A DNA stretch of 64,000 nucleotides from Cryptomeria japonica (lineage: Eukaryota; Streptophyta; Pinopsida; Cupressales; Cupressaceae): NCBI RefSeq assembly GCF_030272615.1, contig NC_081408.1, positions 67,561,546-67,625,545 of the forward strand, in the 5' to 3' direction. The notes under the pieces are model-generated. The model saw nothing but the letters and a program-made list of their open reading frames with translations, searched no databases and was not told the origin of the DNA. Below are positions 46,061 to 57,200 of the stretch, one piece after another; the first letter of the stretch is position 1; each line of letters begins with the position of its first letter. Both the position numbers and the translations under genes were made by a program.

Positions 46061-46560
46061 AACATTTTTTAACTCTACTTCTAAGCGCATTTATTGCTCT
46101 ATTCAACATGCATTAATGACAAAATTGAATGCGTCAAAGTATAAGGAGGTTTGGTGGTACTTACTGGCTCTCCTGCCTCTGCTGGCCTCTGAAATCGGCG
46201 AACACGATCGAATCTATGTACGAAAGCCATCGCTGCTGACTACTCCTGCTCTTTTCTCGCTCTGCACTTTGATCTCGTGAAGGTGTAGATGACAATGAGG
46301 ATGTATTTTCCCCCGTGGTCTATCTTATAGCCTACCCTAGCCTTAGCCTTCATTTCCTAAGTCAGTCTTCGTTATCCCATGACTTTGTCACTTTATTCGG
46401 TCAATCCATTCTATCCCACCTTTCTTATCGAGAGATTGTCTGCACTCTTTTCAGACATTTTCATCCAATCTCTCGAGGGGGCATATCATTCCCATCTTGG
46501 GGCAACTCTGTATCAGTTCATCTTATCTTCTTTGAAACAATGTGACAAGCTGCATTGTCT

Positions 46561-46575
46561 CAAAGAGGGGCAAAA
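46561..46575 (+). other. Polypurine tract of G1
   Basis: CAAAGAGGGGCAAAA abuts the 3' LTR start at 46576. It is the plus-strand priming site and is shared with G2. Confidence 0.9.
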
Positions 46576-47337
46576 TGTAGACACCCAAAATTGTCATGTC
46601 TAATTAAATAAATATTTTATTTATTTAATTATCTAAGCTTAATTATTCTATTAATTAAATAAATCTTTATTTATTTAATTAATTCATTTATCCTCTTCTA
46701 GCCTTATTTCTCATTTAAATAAATACATTTATTTATTTAAATTATCATTTTCCTAAATTAAATAAATATCTTATTTATTTAATTATCCCACTTCTTCTAT
46801 TAATTAAATAAATCTTTATTTATTTAATTAATTCATTAACTTTTTCTACCTATGACACATGTCATTCATCTCTTAATTCCTACACTACCTACCTCTTTTA
46901 TTATTTTATTATTTCTTCTACCTACCCTCTAATCATAGCCGACCTCCTTTTTACACCTCTCAATCTTATCCCTCCATTTCTTATGGTGTCTTCTATTTAA
47001 GGAGATGCCTCCTTCATTATCAAACCCTAACAACTTGATCAATTGACTACATTACGATCCTACTTGCAACCACATTCCGTTCTTTGTTGAGCTCTTGTGC
47101 ACATAAAATCTGAGAGCAAATATATCAAGCAAGATCAATGGAGATAGGAAGAATGGAGATCAAAACCCTATTGGACATGTGATGGTATAATCTTTGTGAT
47201 TTCATTTGATTTTCATTGTCTTAGGTAATCTTCATATGTTATGGTGGATCTTTGTTGTTGTTAGGCTAGGGTTTGGTGGTTGAATTCATTTAGCCTTTCA
47301 ATATTGTTATTATTGTTATCCATTTTCACCATAAACA
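46576..47337 (+). repeat. G1 3' LTR
   Basis: 762 bp, from TGTAGACACCC to CACCATAAACA, the same length as the 5' LTR with about seven substitutions by eye and no indel. It is followed by the AGCAC duplication at 47338-47342. Confidence 0.95.
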
Positions 47338-47342
47338 AGCAC
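47338..47342. repeat. AGCAC target-site duplication of G1, right
   Basis: Matches 31088-31092 exactly. Confidence 0.95.
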
Positions 47343-47509
47343 TTTTGTTAACAAACTAGAAGATAAACAAGTTCAGCATTCCTATGTGTTCAATGTACTT
47401 ATCATATTTATACATTAGAATGTCATTGTTTAGTGTCCTCATGTCGCTTTCTATCTGGAAATGATTGGATAGAATATTGTTAACACAAAGTGACAAATGT
47501 TTGTCCTGA

Positions 47510-50372
47510 TCCAACTCTGCTACTGCTCGATTCTTCTCATCACTGAACTCTTGTTTTCACTATTCCAACGATACTAACTCACCATTAATGTAAAAAGAGG
47601 GCACCCTAGGGGTATTCCCATCATCCAACCTCTAATGCTCTTTCCTTAATTGATTTTCCAATTCATCATGGGACTTCAAGTGAGCCTCAACTTCAATTTT
47701 CTCACCTGGATTCATCAAAGTGTTGTCATTCATGAAGCCTTCTAACCGAGACCTGAGCCTTTCATGCTCTTTCACATCTTTGACTATTCCAGTGTATGTC
47801 TTCCAATAGATTTCTGCAACCTGCATCATACTTTTGAATCTATGGTCAACAACCTTGAGAACTAACTTATCCATCTTTTTTTGTTCCTTTTTTAGTTGCC
47901 AAGATGTCTTTTTGGCCCTATTCCTCTAGTACATAGTGTCTATCAAGGCATCCATGGCATCTCTATCAACACCATATGTCATCCCTGTTTGACTGGTACC
48001 TATATCAATCTGAAGCAATCTTGCTTGCAGCCTCTATTTTTCTTCATCGACTTTCTCATATAAGCTTTTGTATGTACAATTTTTTCAGACCAAAAACTCT
48101 ATCTGATCTTGGTTTAGTTTAGCGACATCCAAATTTGGTTTGGCAATTTTTCTAGGGTCAATCTTTCCAACCTACTACACCATCAAATGTCCAAAAGCTT
48201 CTTTTGTATCAACCAATATAGGTCTTTTATCTTTGGGATAGATAGCCCACTGTAGAAGAGCCTTCTAATCTGGATCATATCCTGATCCTCTAAAGAGTTT
48301 ATCAATCTCTTTTGGCATCATTTGCCTACTTGGGTCCTATTTCTTGAGGAATCCATCAAACAACAAGGCAGAGTTCATGTCCCATCTAGAGTATAATAGC
48401 ACACCAGCTTCCTTAAGCAACTATCTTCCCTTCTCAGGTGTCATTTCTCTCATCACAAGATCCATCTCCTCTTGTAACTTGTGAAGTTGCTGCTCTTCTT
48501 CACTATTTCTCATGTTATTCCTAATTTGAGATCCTTTATATTGATAGAGGAATGTGGTGAACTCCTTGGAAGTAATGAAGTCACTATCTGCAATGAAATC
48601 CTCATGCTCCAAGAATCTGATGTCAGCCACTTCTCGGACATTCAGTTGTCCTATTACCAAGTCTATTAGTGTATTGTCTGCATAACTAGGGGGTAATCCT
48701 CTGCATAACTAGGGGGGTAATCCTCTCGAGGAGTGAATGGAATGATGGCAGATGTGGAAGAAGGAGACATATGAGCCAAAGGCTCTATATTCCTAATAGT
48801 ATCAATGTAATCCCTAAAAACATGAGGCAAGACTCCCTCAAGTATTTCCAATTCATTCTCCACAAGTTTGTTGGCCAACTCCAAGGGGTCTTCAATCTTT
48901 TTTAGCACGTTCTCATCCATTTTCCTTCTATAAAGCTTCCATTTATAAGCCTGCATTGCTTTCTTAAACTTTATTTGCTTCACTCTGGCCTCTTCTCCGC
49001 CAATGTTCTTAATGAGGTCATCCGGTAGGTAAGATTTATGCTCTTCAGCCTTCAAATTTTGTAATGATCAGGCTATCCTTATGTATCCTTCAGGATCAAA
49101 ATTGGGCCTTGGATCCCCCATAGCCATGCCATAATAATCCAATTTTGTCTGCAGCAGGCCATAACTCTTTGAACTTTTCACAATAAAATCTGAAAATACT
49201 AACAACCTAGGTACAATTGATTGTTTTCCATGGCTTGTCAGATGTTCTATATGCACTATTGATAGTTGCCTCACAATTTCCAGACAAGCCACTTTATTAG
49301 GGACTGTAAGTGGTAGTATGTATGGTCTCCCTTTGAACCCATGTACCCTGACTTGTGTGTAGTCTGAAAAACAATACCAATCTCCCCAATTGTGTTCAAT
49401 TGAGGGATCTTCAGCAAAATCTTTTGGTCTTAGGAATCTTTGAACCTCTGGTGCAAGGGCATGATCGCATGGGCATCCCAATAGTCTATATAATGTCTTG
49501 ACAGAGAACTCCTTAAAATGCCAATATTGATTATTTGCATAACTCTGGTCCCATGAAGAAACCCATAGTTGCACTGGTTTTCTCATTCCAACATTGTCAT
49601 ATGTCCTGACACATAACTCTTCTGGTTATAACCCTTCATCTTGGCCCATATACAATAGCATATGTATAAGTAAGGAATAATGCTTGAAATGAACATTGAT
49701 GAAATCCCCCTTTAATTTTTCTAACCCATGATTCAAAACCTCAACCAAATAAGCAGAAAAATCAAAGAAGCGGGGGTCCTTAGACTATAAATCGACACAA
49801 ATGACCATGGCTGCAATATCCATCAAAGGATGGGCTTTTATCCCTAGCACTTGGGCAACACAGTAATAGGTATACTTGAAATATGGATGGAAAGAGTTGA
49901 CATCATAGGGAGCTTTGTCATCCTAACCTAGTGGCACTAAGGACCCTGCATTCCTAGGTCTATGTATAGGGAGTCTCCATGTTTTGTAAATGTGCTCTAG
50001 GTTAAAACATTCACTTGTTAACTTCTTGAGGTCAATCAATTCTTCAAATCCCCAATCCAACTCGAGCACGGTGTCAATAACCTCCTTTGTTATTGCAAGA
50101 ATTGGCTCACCCATGTAGTTATATATGGTCCTGGTTTTAGGGTCATAATTGTTTGCCAATGCCTTCATGAGCTCCACATTCACGAATACATTAGCCACAA
50201 CTAACCTTCCTAAGTTCAATCGCCATAAATTTTTGATAGGTTGAGGGGAAACTCTTCTGTTGTACCCATATATGAATAATTCATACCCTCTCAACTCTAT
50301 CCATATGTCTTCAAGATCCTCAAACCGGTCCTCTAGGCCTTCCTCATCAGCTCTAATCTTCTTGGAACTCAA
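47510..50372 (-). pseudogene. Uncharacterised LTR-element protein, copy C (divergent subfamily)
   Basis: Minus-strand reading from 50372 (MSSKKIRADEEGLEDRFEDL) runs through NLWRLNLGRLVVANVFVNVEL, a YSLLIHMLLYMGQ block near 49660, KPVQLWVSSWD, FLRPKDFAEDPSIEHNWGDW and LPLTVPNKVACLEIVRQLS near 49300. These align in order with copies A and B (DVGKLVV.GVFMD, YSLLMHLFLFKG, FLRPKEFAE..KIVHNWGD, LPYQVPLKVGIAEILRQI) but with many substitutions, so C is a separate subfamily. The C-terminal part (47632-48660) is Lys/Glu-rich and helical, like the coiled coil of A. Frame changes near 48660 and several stops break it. The reading may extend weakly toward 47350, where G1 interrupts. Confidence 0.65.
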
Positions 50373-50759
50373 ACTGGATGATGGGCACTAGTCAATCAGG
50401 TCCTGGGCCAAAGAATGCCCTTCCCTTTTCTATCTTTTAGGTTTTTCTTTTGTAGTGACAAGTTCTTTTCCCTTTCTGGTCTTATTAGTTTTAGATGATG
50501 ATTCTATTTGAATTTTGAAAAAGAGGTCTATGTGCAAACAACTTACTTGGAATTACTAAGCATTATCTGTGAATTCGCCCAATCCCTACTTTCAGTTTGT
50601 CACTTGTGAATTCCTTAATGTTGTACCCTTTGATGGTTGATCCACTACTTATGGTGTATTTAATCAATTAGTAATGGTGCTTTGGACAACGGTCACTCAG
50701 GCACACGTTTGAATTTAATGGCGATGTGACCTTCCCTATGATTTGTTTATGATTTTCAT
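50373..50759. other. Upstream of copy C, no feature recognised
   Basis: About 390 bases precede the copy-C start on its coding strand. They should contain its leader or LTR, but no TG...CA terminus, TATA box or primer-binding site is evident. Confidence 0.35.
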
Positions 50760-51660
50760 GGCAATCAATAATCATTTCGATGAGGATATGTCTTTTGATC
50801 ATTTTTTTCTTTAGTCCATTGATCTCTTTGTTTCTATCAATAATACTTTTGTTTCGAATATTACTTCGATCAAGTATTTTTTCCCTTCATCAAAATACTG
50901 TATTTGGTGAGTTTGGCTATCTCCTCATTGAAACATATCTGATATCCATTGGGTCTTATGTCGAAGAAACCTTTGGCTTCGGTGTCCTCCTTTATTTTTC
51001 CATTGAAATACTTCTTTCATCGATATCACTATTCCCTGTTGATGAATGAGTCTATTATCTCACCAAAGCTTTTCTTTATTTTCCCTTATCATTCTTCACC
51101 GATAAAGTTACATCGGCAAAACCATGCATATCGAGAACATGCCTTTTAACCTCCTTGAAACCTATATCCTCATCGATATCTTTTATCGATGTAGCTTCCT
51201 TTTGTCTGATCGATATTATTCTTTTGATGAAAAGACTCCTTTCGGTGGGTCATTTTTATGTTGCACTGATAGTATTATTTCCTTGAGAACTTTTCTTGTC
51301 AATGAAGACCCTCTCTGCTTTCTTCGATATCTTTTGTCAATGAAGTTTAACCTCCTCAAAACCTATATCCTCATTGATATCTTTTATCAATGTAGCTTCT
51401 TTTTGTCTGATCGATATTATTCTTTCAATGAAAATGCTCCTTTTGGTGGGTCCTTTTTATGTTGCACCAATAGTATTATTTCCTCGAGAACTTTTCCCGT
51501 TGATGAAGACCCTCTCTACTTTCTTCAATATCTTTTGTCAATGAAGTTATTATCTTCGGTGAGTCCTTTCAATGTTTCCTTCCTTCGATGGCTCTTTTAT
51601 ATCGATGATAATTATTTTTTTTTTATAAAAAAAATGATCATCGTTGGAATTACGATGAAT
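50760..51660. repeat. CACTA right subterminal repeat arrays (TCGATG-rich)
   Basis: ATCGATATCTTTTATCGATG-like phrases and TTCGAT motifs recur throughout. A monomer of about 201 bp is duplicated at roughly 51145-51345 and 51346-51550. The array is related to 29041-29927. The open frame at 51124-51699 is a by-product of the repeat. Clustered short motifs near an end fit CACTA subterminal regions. Confidence 0.6.
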
Positions 51661-51820
51661 ACCAAGCTTTCGACCGACAACTTATTTGACCGTCAGTAGA
51701 GTCCATTTGATTGTCGAATTTTTGACAGGCATGGCATCGTCGACCAATCCGATGTTGAGTTTTTGATGATGGATTTTGTCAACACTCCAATGAAAATTTG
51801 TCAAAAATCTGACAAACAGC

Positions 51821-51850
51821 CATCAAAAATAAGCTCCGAATGTACTAGTG
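51821..51850 (-). repeat. CACTA right terminal inverted repeat
   Basis: Ends TCCGAATGTACTAGTG; its reverse complement CACTAGTACATTCGGA pairs with the left end at 7587. TTA follows at 51851-51853. Confidence 0.75.
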
Positions 51851-51853
51851 TTA
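51851..51853. repeat. TTA target-site duplication, right
   Basis: Matches TTA at 7584-7586 on the other side of the CACTA element. Confidence 0.75.
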
Positions 51854-53945
51854 GCTTGATTCAAAGCGACAAAGTTGAATGAAGTCTGATTAAAGTGATA
51901 CCAAACCCAAACTTTATTGAATTTATGAAAAATAGAAAATAAAAGATACCGAACTTAAACTTGATTGATCAAGAAGCGGATCTTACTGATTTAGAACTTG
52001 ATTGAACTTAGATACAATGAGTGATGATAAAAATTGATCCTGAACTTGATTGATCAAGATATGATGAAGATAAACTATCCAGCTTGATCCAAAGCAATGA
52101 ATACTAAACGCTTGCTTAGATTGAGTGTAATCAAAGATAATCTTTAAACCCTTGATTGAGTATAAATGAATAATCAGCTTGATGAAAAGCGATGAAACTA
52201 ATTAACGTTAAGAGATTGATTCAGATAAAGACAATATCAGCTTGATATGAAGTGATGAAACTGATATGCTCCTAGAGATTGATTTAATTCAGATGGTCGA
52301 GAGATCTCAACTTGATATAAAGTGATGAAGTTGAGATGCCCCTAGCGATGAGGATTTGATTGATTTTCTTTAATTGAAAAAGATTTTTGCTTGTCTTTCG
52401 ATGAAGTTTTGAAATTTTTCTTGACATTTGAAGATGTGAGGTCATAAGGTCACAAGTATGCCCTCTTGGGAGAGAAATTGAAAGATAGCGAGGGTACATG
52501 ATGATAGGCAATTTTGAGAAATGATAATGATTTGAGCACAAATTGTTTCAGAGGAATTTTTGAAAATTTTGCAGTGATTGATAAGAAATTAAGCACAAAT
52601 TGAAGAACAGAATGAGTAGTTAATGAAAGTGCTTAGTGGTCAACATCATGAAATTTCAATGAGAGAATTGACATCATATTTTTATTTTGATCCCGAAAAT
52701 GGACTCAGGACAGCCAATTTACGAGCTCTTGATTTGATTTCATCGTACTTGTGTTGGTTGATTATGAGATGTTGTTCTGTATGCTTTATTCTATATTTAT
52801 GCATTTCTTTTCAGTATAGATGAATGAATGCAAATGGAATATGGGTGTTTATTTTTGTTTCTTTTTATGTAAATAAATGAATGTGCAACTAAGTAATAAA
52901 TAATGCAAATTTGTCAATTTTCTATGGAATAAGATGAATTCAAATGAATGATAGTGAATGTATGGATCTATATAAGATGCTTATGTATTCAGCTAACATC
53001 TCAAACACAAGTACTCAATTGGAGAAATGATGAAAACAGACCACTTAGCGAAGAAATGATGATGTTTCCAACTCTTGTGCAGAAGACAAAGAGATCATTG
53101 TTACAATACCAAAATCATTCTAAATTTATGAGATGCAAAATGTAACCTAAAACTAGTCACTAGATTTTGAAAAGCTTAATTGTCATCATTGAGTGTTTTA
53201 CAATTATAGCAGGCCGAGTCAAGTTCCTTTCTTTTTATGTGCAATATTACTGATCTTGTCCGCAATGACCTTTTTTTTCGTTCATGTCCTTGGACAGATT
53301 TCACAAGGACTCGGATTGCATGATAAAGAAATTCCCTCCAAACAAACAAAGGAATGATGGGAGCCTCCCTATAGCATACAAATAAGTAGAGTTGAGGTAT
53401 GTGAGGCAATTTCACCTTAATGTGAAGGCTCTTATCATAGACACCTAGCTAATTTAGATGTTTCTAGATCATTGAGATCATTCCTTCAAGCAGAAAACAA
53501 GAAAATATTATGCCCCCAATCGTTGCTCCTCTTAGTCACAATAGACTTCCTCGAGTTACTTGAGGGATAATAATTGAAAACCAATATAAAAGACAACATG
53601 CCAAGAAAATTTTCATTCGTAGCTCAAACTGTTTAGTGATTGTTTTCCATTATGTTTTTTTGCTTGTTAACTCAGTGATAAAACTCTTTAGTAGTCAAGA
53701 GATAGGTGACTGACTCGGAGTGGACGACTAGGCTTCACTGACATAAAGTTGGCTTGGTTGATACTGCTTAGGACATGTAATGTGCTCGATTGATTATCCT
53801 GAGACTAGGACATTGATGAGTTTCAAGCAATGAGGATTCTAGCGAACTAGGATGTAACAAAAGTGACTGAAATATGTACAAGGGAAAGCAAAGATGCATG
53901 AAAGCGGGAATGCCAACGTTGCATTCATAGATGGAGTGCTTGAGT
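51854..53945 (-). other. G2 3' untranslated region with degenerate repeats
   Basis: AGCTTGAT(N)AAAG(C/T)GATGAAAC-like units recur at about 51856, 52081, 52178, 52238 and 52309, and GAACTTGATTGATCA near 51955 and 52036. No coding is recognisable; short frames lack domains. This is the target into which the CACTA element inserted. Confidence 0.5.
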
Positions 53946-53948
53946 ACA

Positions 53949-54048
53949 AGAGGCACCTGTTTGCCTGGTTTTCATCTGCTTGGCAGAGATGCATATATTT
54001 TTTTACCAAGGTGCCTGTTTACTAGGTTTTCACCAGGGCATTTTCTCT
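53949..54048 (-). repeat. Two GGTGAAAAC-hairpin-GCC units in G2
   Basis: Minus-strand units at about 54048-54020 (GGTGAAAACCTAG...AGGCACC) and 53978-53949 (GATGAAAACCAGG...AGGTGCC) correspond to the three units after G1 pol. Confidence 0.7.
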
Positions 54049-54049
54049 C

Positions 54050-54125
54050 CTTTTTCCTTTTTTTCTTTTTTTCTTTCTTTTTCCTTTTTTTCTTTTTTTT
54101 TTTTTTTTCTTTTTTTTTTTTTAAA
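54050..54125 (-). repeat. Polypyrimidine/poly-T low-complexity tract
   Basis: Runs of T with some C on the plus strand (A-rich on the element's coding strand) lie just downstream of the integrase. G1 has an A-rich tract at the same place (41625-41705), so this is a shared feature, not random decay. Confidence 0.7.
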
Positions 54126-54209
54126 ATTTCTTCAAGACGTTTTCTGATTTTTAGGATTTTTTCAGGAAATTTTCTTACTTTTAGGATTTCTTCAAGACAT
54201 TTTCTAATT

Positions 54210-57200
54210 TGTAGGCTGTTGGAGCAGAGAATATTTAGTTGAAGAATTTCTTCAGATGGATGGTGTTGATCGGTTCACAGAGCTATTCTCCTTTCAATGT
54301 TGAGAGTTGATAGGCACCAGAGCCAAAAGATATAGTAATGATATAAGGACCCAGCCAGTTGGGTTCAAACTTCCCTTTGTTGTCTTGAAACTATTGATTT
54401 TTAGGATTTTCTCTTAGAACTAAGTCACCAACCTGAAATTCTCAATGTCGAATCTTTTTGTTATATCCTCTGTACATTCTCTTTTGATACACTCTAAGAT
54501 GATCAAATGCCACATGTCGATGCTCATCTAGCAATTCGAGCTCTTGCAATCTAGATATTCTATAGTCTTCATCAGTAACAATACCTTGCAAGGAAACTCT
54601 TAGAGATGGTATTTCTACTTCAATAGGTAATATTGCTTGGGACCCATACACCAGAGAAAAAGGTGTAGCCCCAGTAGGTGTTCTGATACTTGTTCTATAA
54701 GCCCACAATGCAGGGTTGAGCTACAGATGCCAATCCTTCCCAAATTTGTTCACTATTCTATACAAGATAGTCAATAGGTTTTTGTTAGATGCCTCTGCTT
54801 GTCCATTACCTTGAGGGTAATATATTGAGAACCAGTGTTGTTTGATTTTAAATTTCTTATAGAGTTTGTCTAGATCTTTGTTCTTGAATTGTCCTCCATT
54901 GTCAGTTATAATGGATGAAGGTATACCATACCTGCAGATGATATAATTAAGAATAAAGAGAGCTACTTGTTTGCCAGTTTCTTTGATGAGCAGAATCACT
55001 TCTACCCACTTAGTGAAGTACTCAGTGGCAGTGATAATAAATTTGTGTCCATTAGATGATGTGGGATATATTTGGCCAATCAGATCAAATGCCCATTGTT
55101 GGAAGGGCCAGTGTGTCACAAAGGGTATGAGATCCCTTGTAGGAGCATGGATAAGGTGCCCATGTAGTTGACACTTTTCACAGGTTTTGGCAAATTTTAT
55201 AGCTTCTTTCTCCATGTCTGGCCAGTAGTAGCCAGCCCTTAGTAGTTTTTGTGCTAAAGTTAGACCATTTGAATGAGATCCACAAACATCTTCATGAACC
55301 TCAGATAATGCGTGTTGGGACTCTTCGGTTTCTAGACATCTAAGAAAAGTATTACCTAAACCTCACCTGAATAGGTCGTTAGCAATGATGATGTACCGTG
55401 ATGCATTTCGGATTAGGTTCCTTTTTTCATTTTAGGAAAGATTAGCAAGGACTACTTGGTCACGCAGGTAAGAGTAAATGTGGCTATAACGAGATGAGTC
55501 ATGTCCAATAATAGAATAGACTATCTGGGACTCGGGAGAATCATAAGCAGGGTAATGTAACTCTTCCACCAGGAATTCAAAGCGAAAATTAGACTCCTGT
55601 AGTTGTGGTATATATGCCAAAGTGTTTTGGGGATTTGCTGAAATGATACGAAGGTAAAGTATTTCTTGAGATCATCCACCATTCTCTTATAAGGCATCAG
55701 TTTCTCATCTCTTGTCTGATATAGGTCATTGATTTGGTTGATAATGAATTGCGAATCTCCATAGATGTGTAATTCAATAATCTTCCACTCGATGGCCAGC
55801 TTGATCCCCTTTACCAAAGCTTCATATTCTGCAATGTTGTTCATTCAAGGGAAGAGAATCGTGTAAGCTTTTGGAATTGAGAATTTTTGGGGAGTAATAA
55901 AAAGTATCCTGACACTAGAACCATGTTGAGTGAAAGACCCATCAAAGAACATCTTCCATCATTGTTCAGTAAGGTGCATGATTGATTCATCTGGAAATTC
56001 TATATGCAGAGGTTGACTGTCTTCAAGTGGAGTCTTAGAAAGTTGGTCTGCAATAACCTATCCTTTCATGGATTTATGTTCCACATATTCAATATCAAAT
56101 TTTGTAAGGACCATGACCCATTTGGCTAGTCTTCCTATAAGCATTGCTTTACTAAGAAGATATTTGAGTGGATCAATCTTAGCTACCAACTGAATAGAGT
56201 GTGCCAACATATAGTGCCTTTTTCTTGTCATGCTAAGCATGCCTTCTCTATTATAGTGTAGTTCATTTCATACGACACCAATATTTTGTTGATGTAATAA
56301 ATAGCTTGTTCCTTTTTATTGTCATCTTGTTGTGCGAGAAGTGCCCTTAGTGAAGTATCTATAGCTGATATGTACAGGATCAATGGATTACCTTGAATCA
56401 GTGGGATTAATATGGGTGGATTAGAAAGATATTCTTTGTTTTGTTGTAAATGTTGTTCACAATCTTTATCCCAGTTGTATTGAATCCCTTTCCTTAATAC
56501 CTTCATGAAGGGTTGAGCTTTGTCTGCTAGCTGAGATATAAAATGCCTTATTGGCTGAAGACGACCTTGTAAACTTCTCATCTGACTGATATTCTTGGGT
56601 GGAGGCATTTCCATTATAGCTTGGACCTTTTTAGGGTCAACCTTAATTTTTTTTTATGAAATTATGTAACCAAGCAATTTTCCTGATGTTACCCCAAATG
56701 CACACTTTTTAGGATTTAACCAGAGCTTGAATCTTTCCATTCTATCATGCACATGTGAAAGTTGTCTTTTCTTGATCTTCAAGTGCTATCTTGATCTAAT
56801 TGTAACCAGAGAATCCATCCATTAATGAATACATCTCATATCCAACAGTCATATTTACTATCATGTCAATGTTGGGCAATGGAAAATCATCTTTCAGACA
56901 TGCTTTGTTGAGATTCCTGAAGTCTGTGCAAACTCTAATGGATTTGTTTGCCTTTGATATAGGTACTATATTTGATATCCATTTTGTGTAGTCTATAGCT
57001 CTGATAAATCCAGCATTTAGCAACTTTTCTAGTTCAGCCTTGACTAGCAGTGCCACATGGGGATGCATCTTACGGAGTTTTTGCTTGACTGGTTTAACTC
57101 CTGGTGTAATAGAGAGGTGATGCATAATGAGATCAGGATCTAGTCCTGGCATATCTAAGTATGTCCATGCAAAGTTGATCTTCTTTTTTAAAATAAGGTT

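Larger units (their letters stand above)
45322..46164 (-). other. Predicted intron of the antisense PMD gene
   Basis: The 843-bp intron begins GTAAGT (46164) and ends TGACTGCAG (45322), joining two phase-0 ends. It contains the 36-bp tandem array (45365-45690) and a CACAGACGCG-motif array (45785-46060). The prediction rests on consensus splice ends and frame continuity. Upstream frame extension of exon 2 stays PMD-like right up to the acceptor. Confidence 0.65.
43309..46230 (-). pseudogene. Antisense plant-mobile-domain (PMD) gene of G1, two exons
   Basis: Exon 1 (46230-46165) encodes 22 residues from ATG (MAFVHRFDRVRRF..) and ends CCA|GTAAGT. Exon 2 starts after CTGCAG at 45321, in the same phase, and runs to a TAG at 43309. 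The exon-2 text carries the PMD signature: RWHSETCTFHLPMGEM, TVTLEDVYRILQIPIDG, then TFWSRYLIGWIPYVL and MVPRTWDMWP. The C-terminal part has a Gly/Asp-rich stretch, a Val-Gln-Gly repeat and an Arg/Glu-rich coiled-coil-like segment (RDTERERDQAI). PMD proteins (aminotransferase-like domain, MAIN/MAIL1 family) occur as host genes and in transposons; their role in elements is unknown. One TGA (45265) and about 14 TAG codons interrupt exon 2, most where CAG (Gln) fits. All lie in one frame. Confidence 0.8.
31093..47337 (+). mobile_element. Complete Ty3/Gypsy (Tat-type) element G1 with antisense PMD gene
   Basis: The element is 16,245 bp long, with two 762-bp LTRs, a primer-binding region, leader, gag-pol, a long 3' region with an antisense plant-mobile-domain gene, a polypurine tract, and a perfect AGCAC target duplication. 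The polyprotein order protease, RT, RNase H, second RNase H, integrase places it in the Tat group. LTRs differ at about seven positions by eye, so insertion is recent relative to its neighbours. Despite this, gag-pol carries many nonsense codons (see its entry), so this copy cannot encode its own proteins by standard translation. It lies inside the CACTA element, next to copia-like and copy-C sequence. Confidence 0.93.
7587..51850 (+). mobile_element. Giant CACTA (En/Spm-type) DNA transposon with nested insertions
   Basis: The left end reads CACTAATACATTTGGA and the right end, reverse-complemented, reads CACTAGTACATTCGGA (14 of 16 match), with ATTTTTG shared a little further in. TTA flanks both sides. 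Subterminal sequence near both ends shares TTCATCGTAATTCC-like blocks next to T/A runs. Inside are a tnp2-type transposase gene and a second transposon gene, both on the plus strand. The span is 44,264 bp, but most of it is later insertions: a solo LTR, two copies of an unknown LTR-type element, and G1. Element-own sequence is roughly 7587-14043, 18600-23600, 29041-29927 and 50400-51850. The transposase is broken, so the element is non-autonomous today. Confidence 0.8.

Noticed and set aside
51124-51699. 191-residue frame with an internal repeat
   Set aside because: It lies wholly within the CACTA subterminal repeat array and its periodicity follows the DNA monomer.
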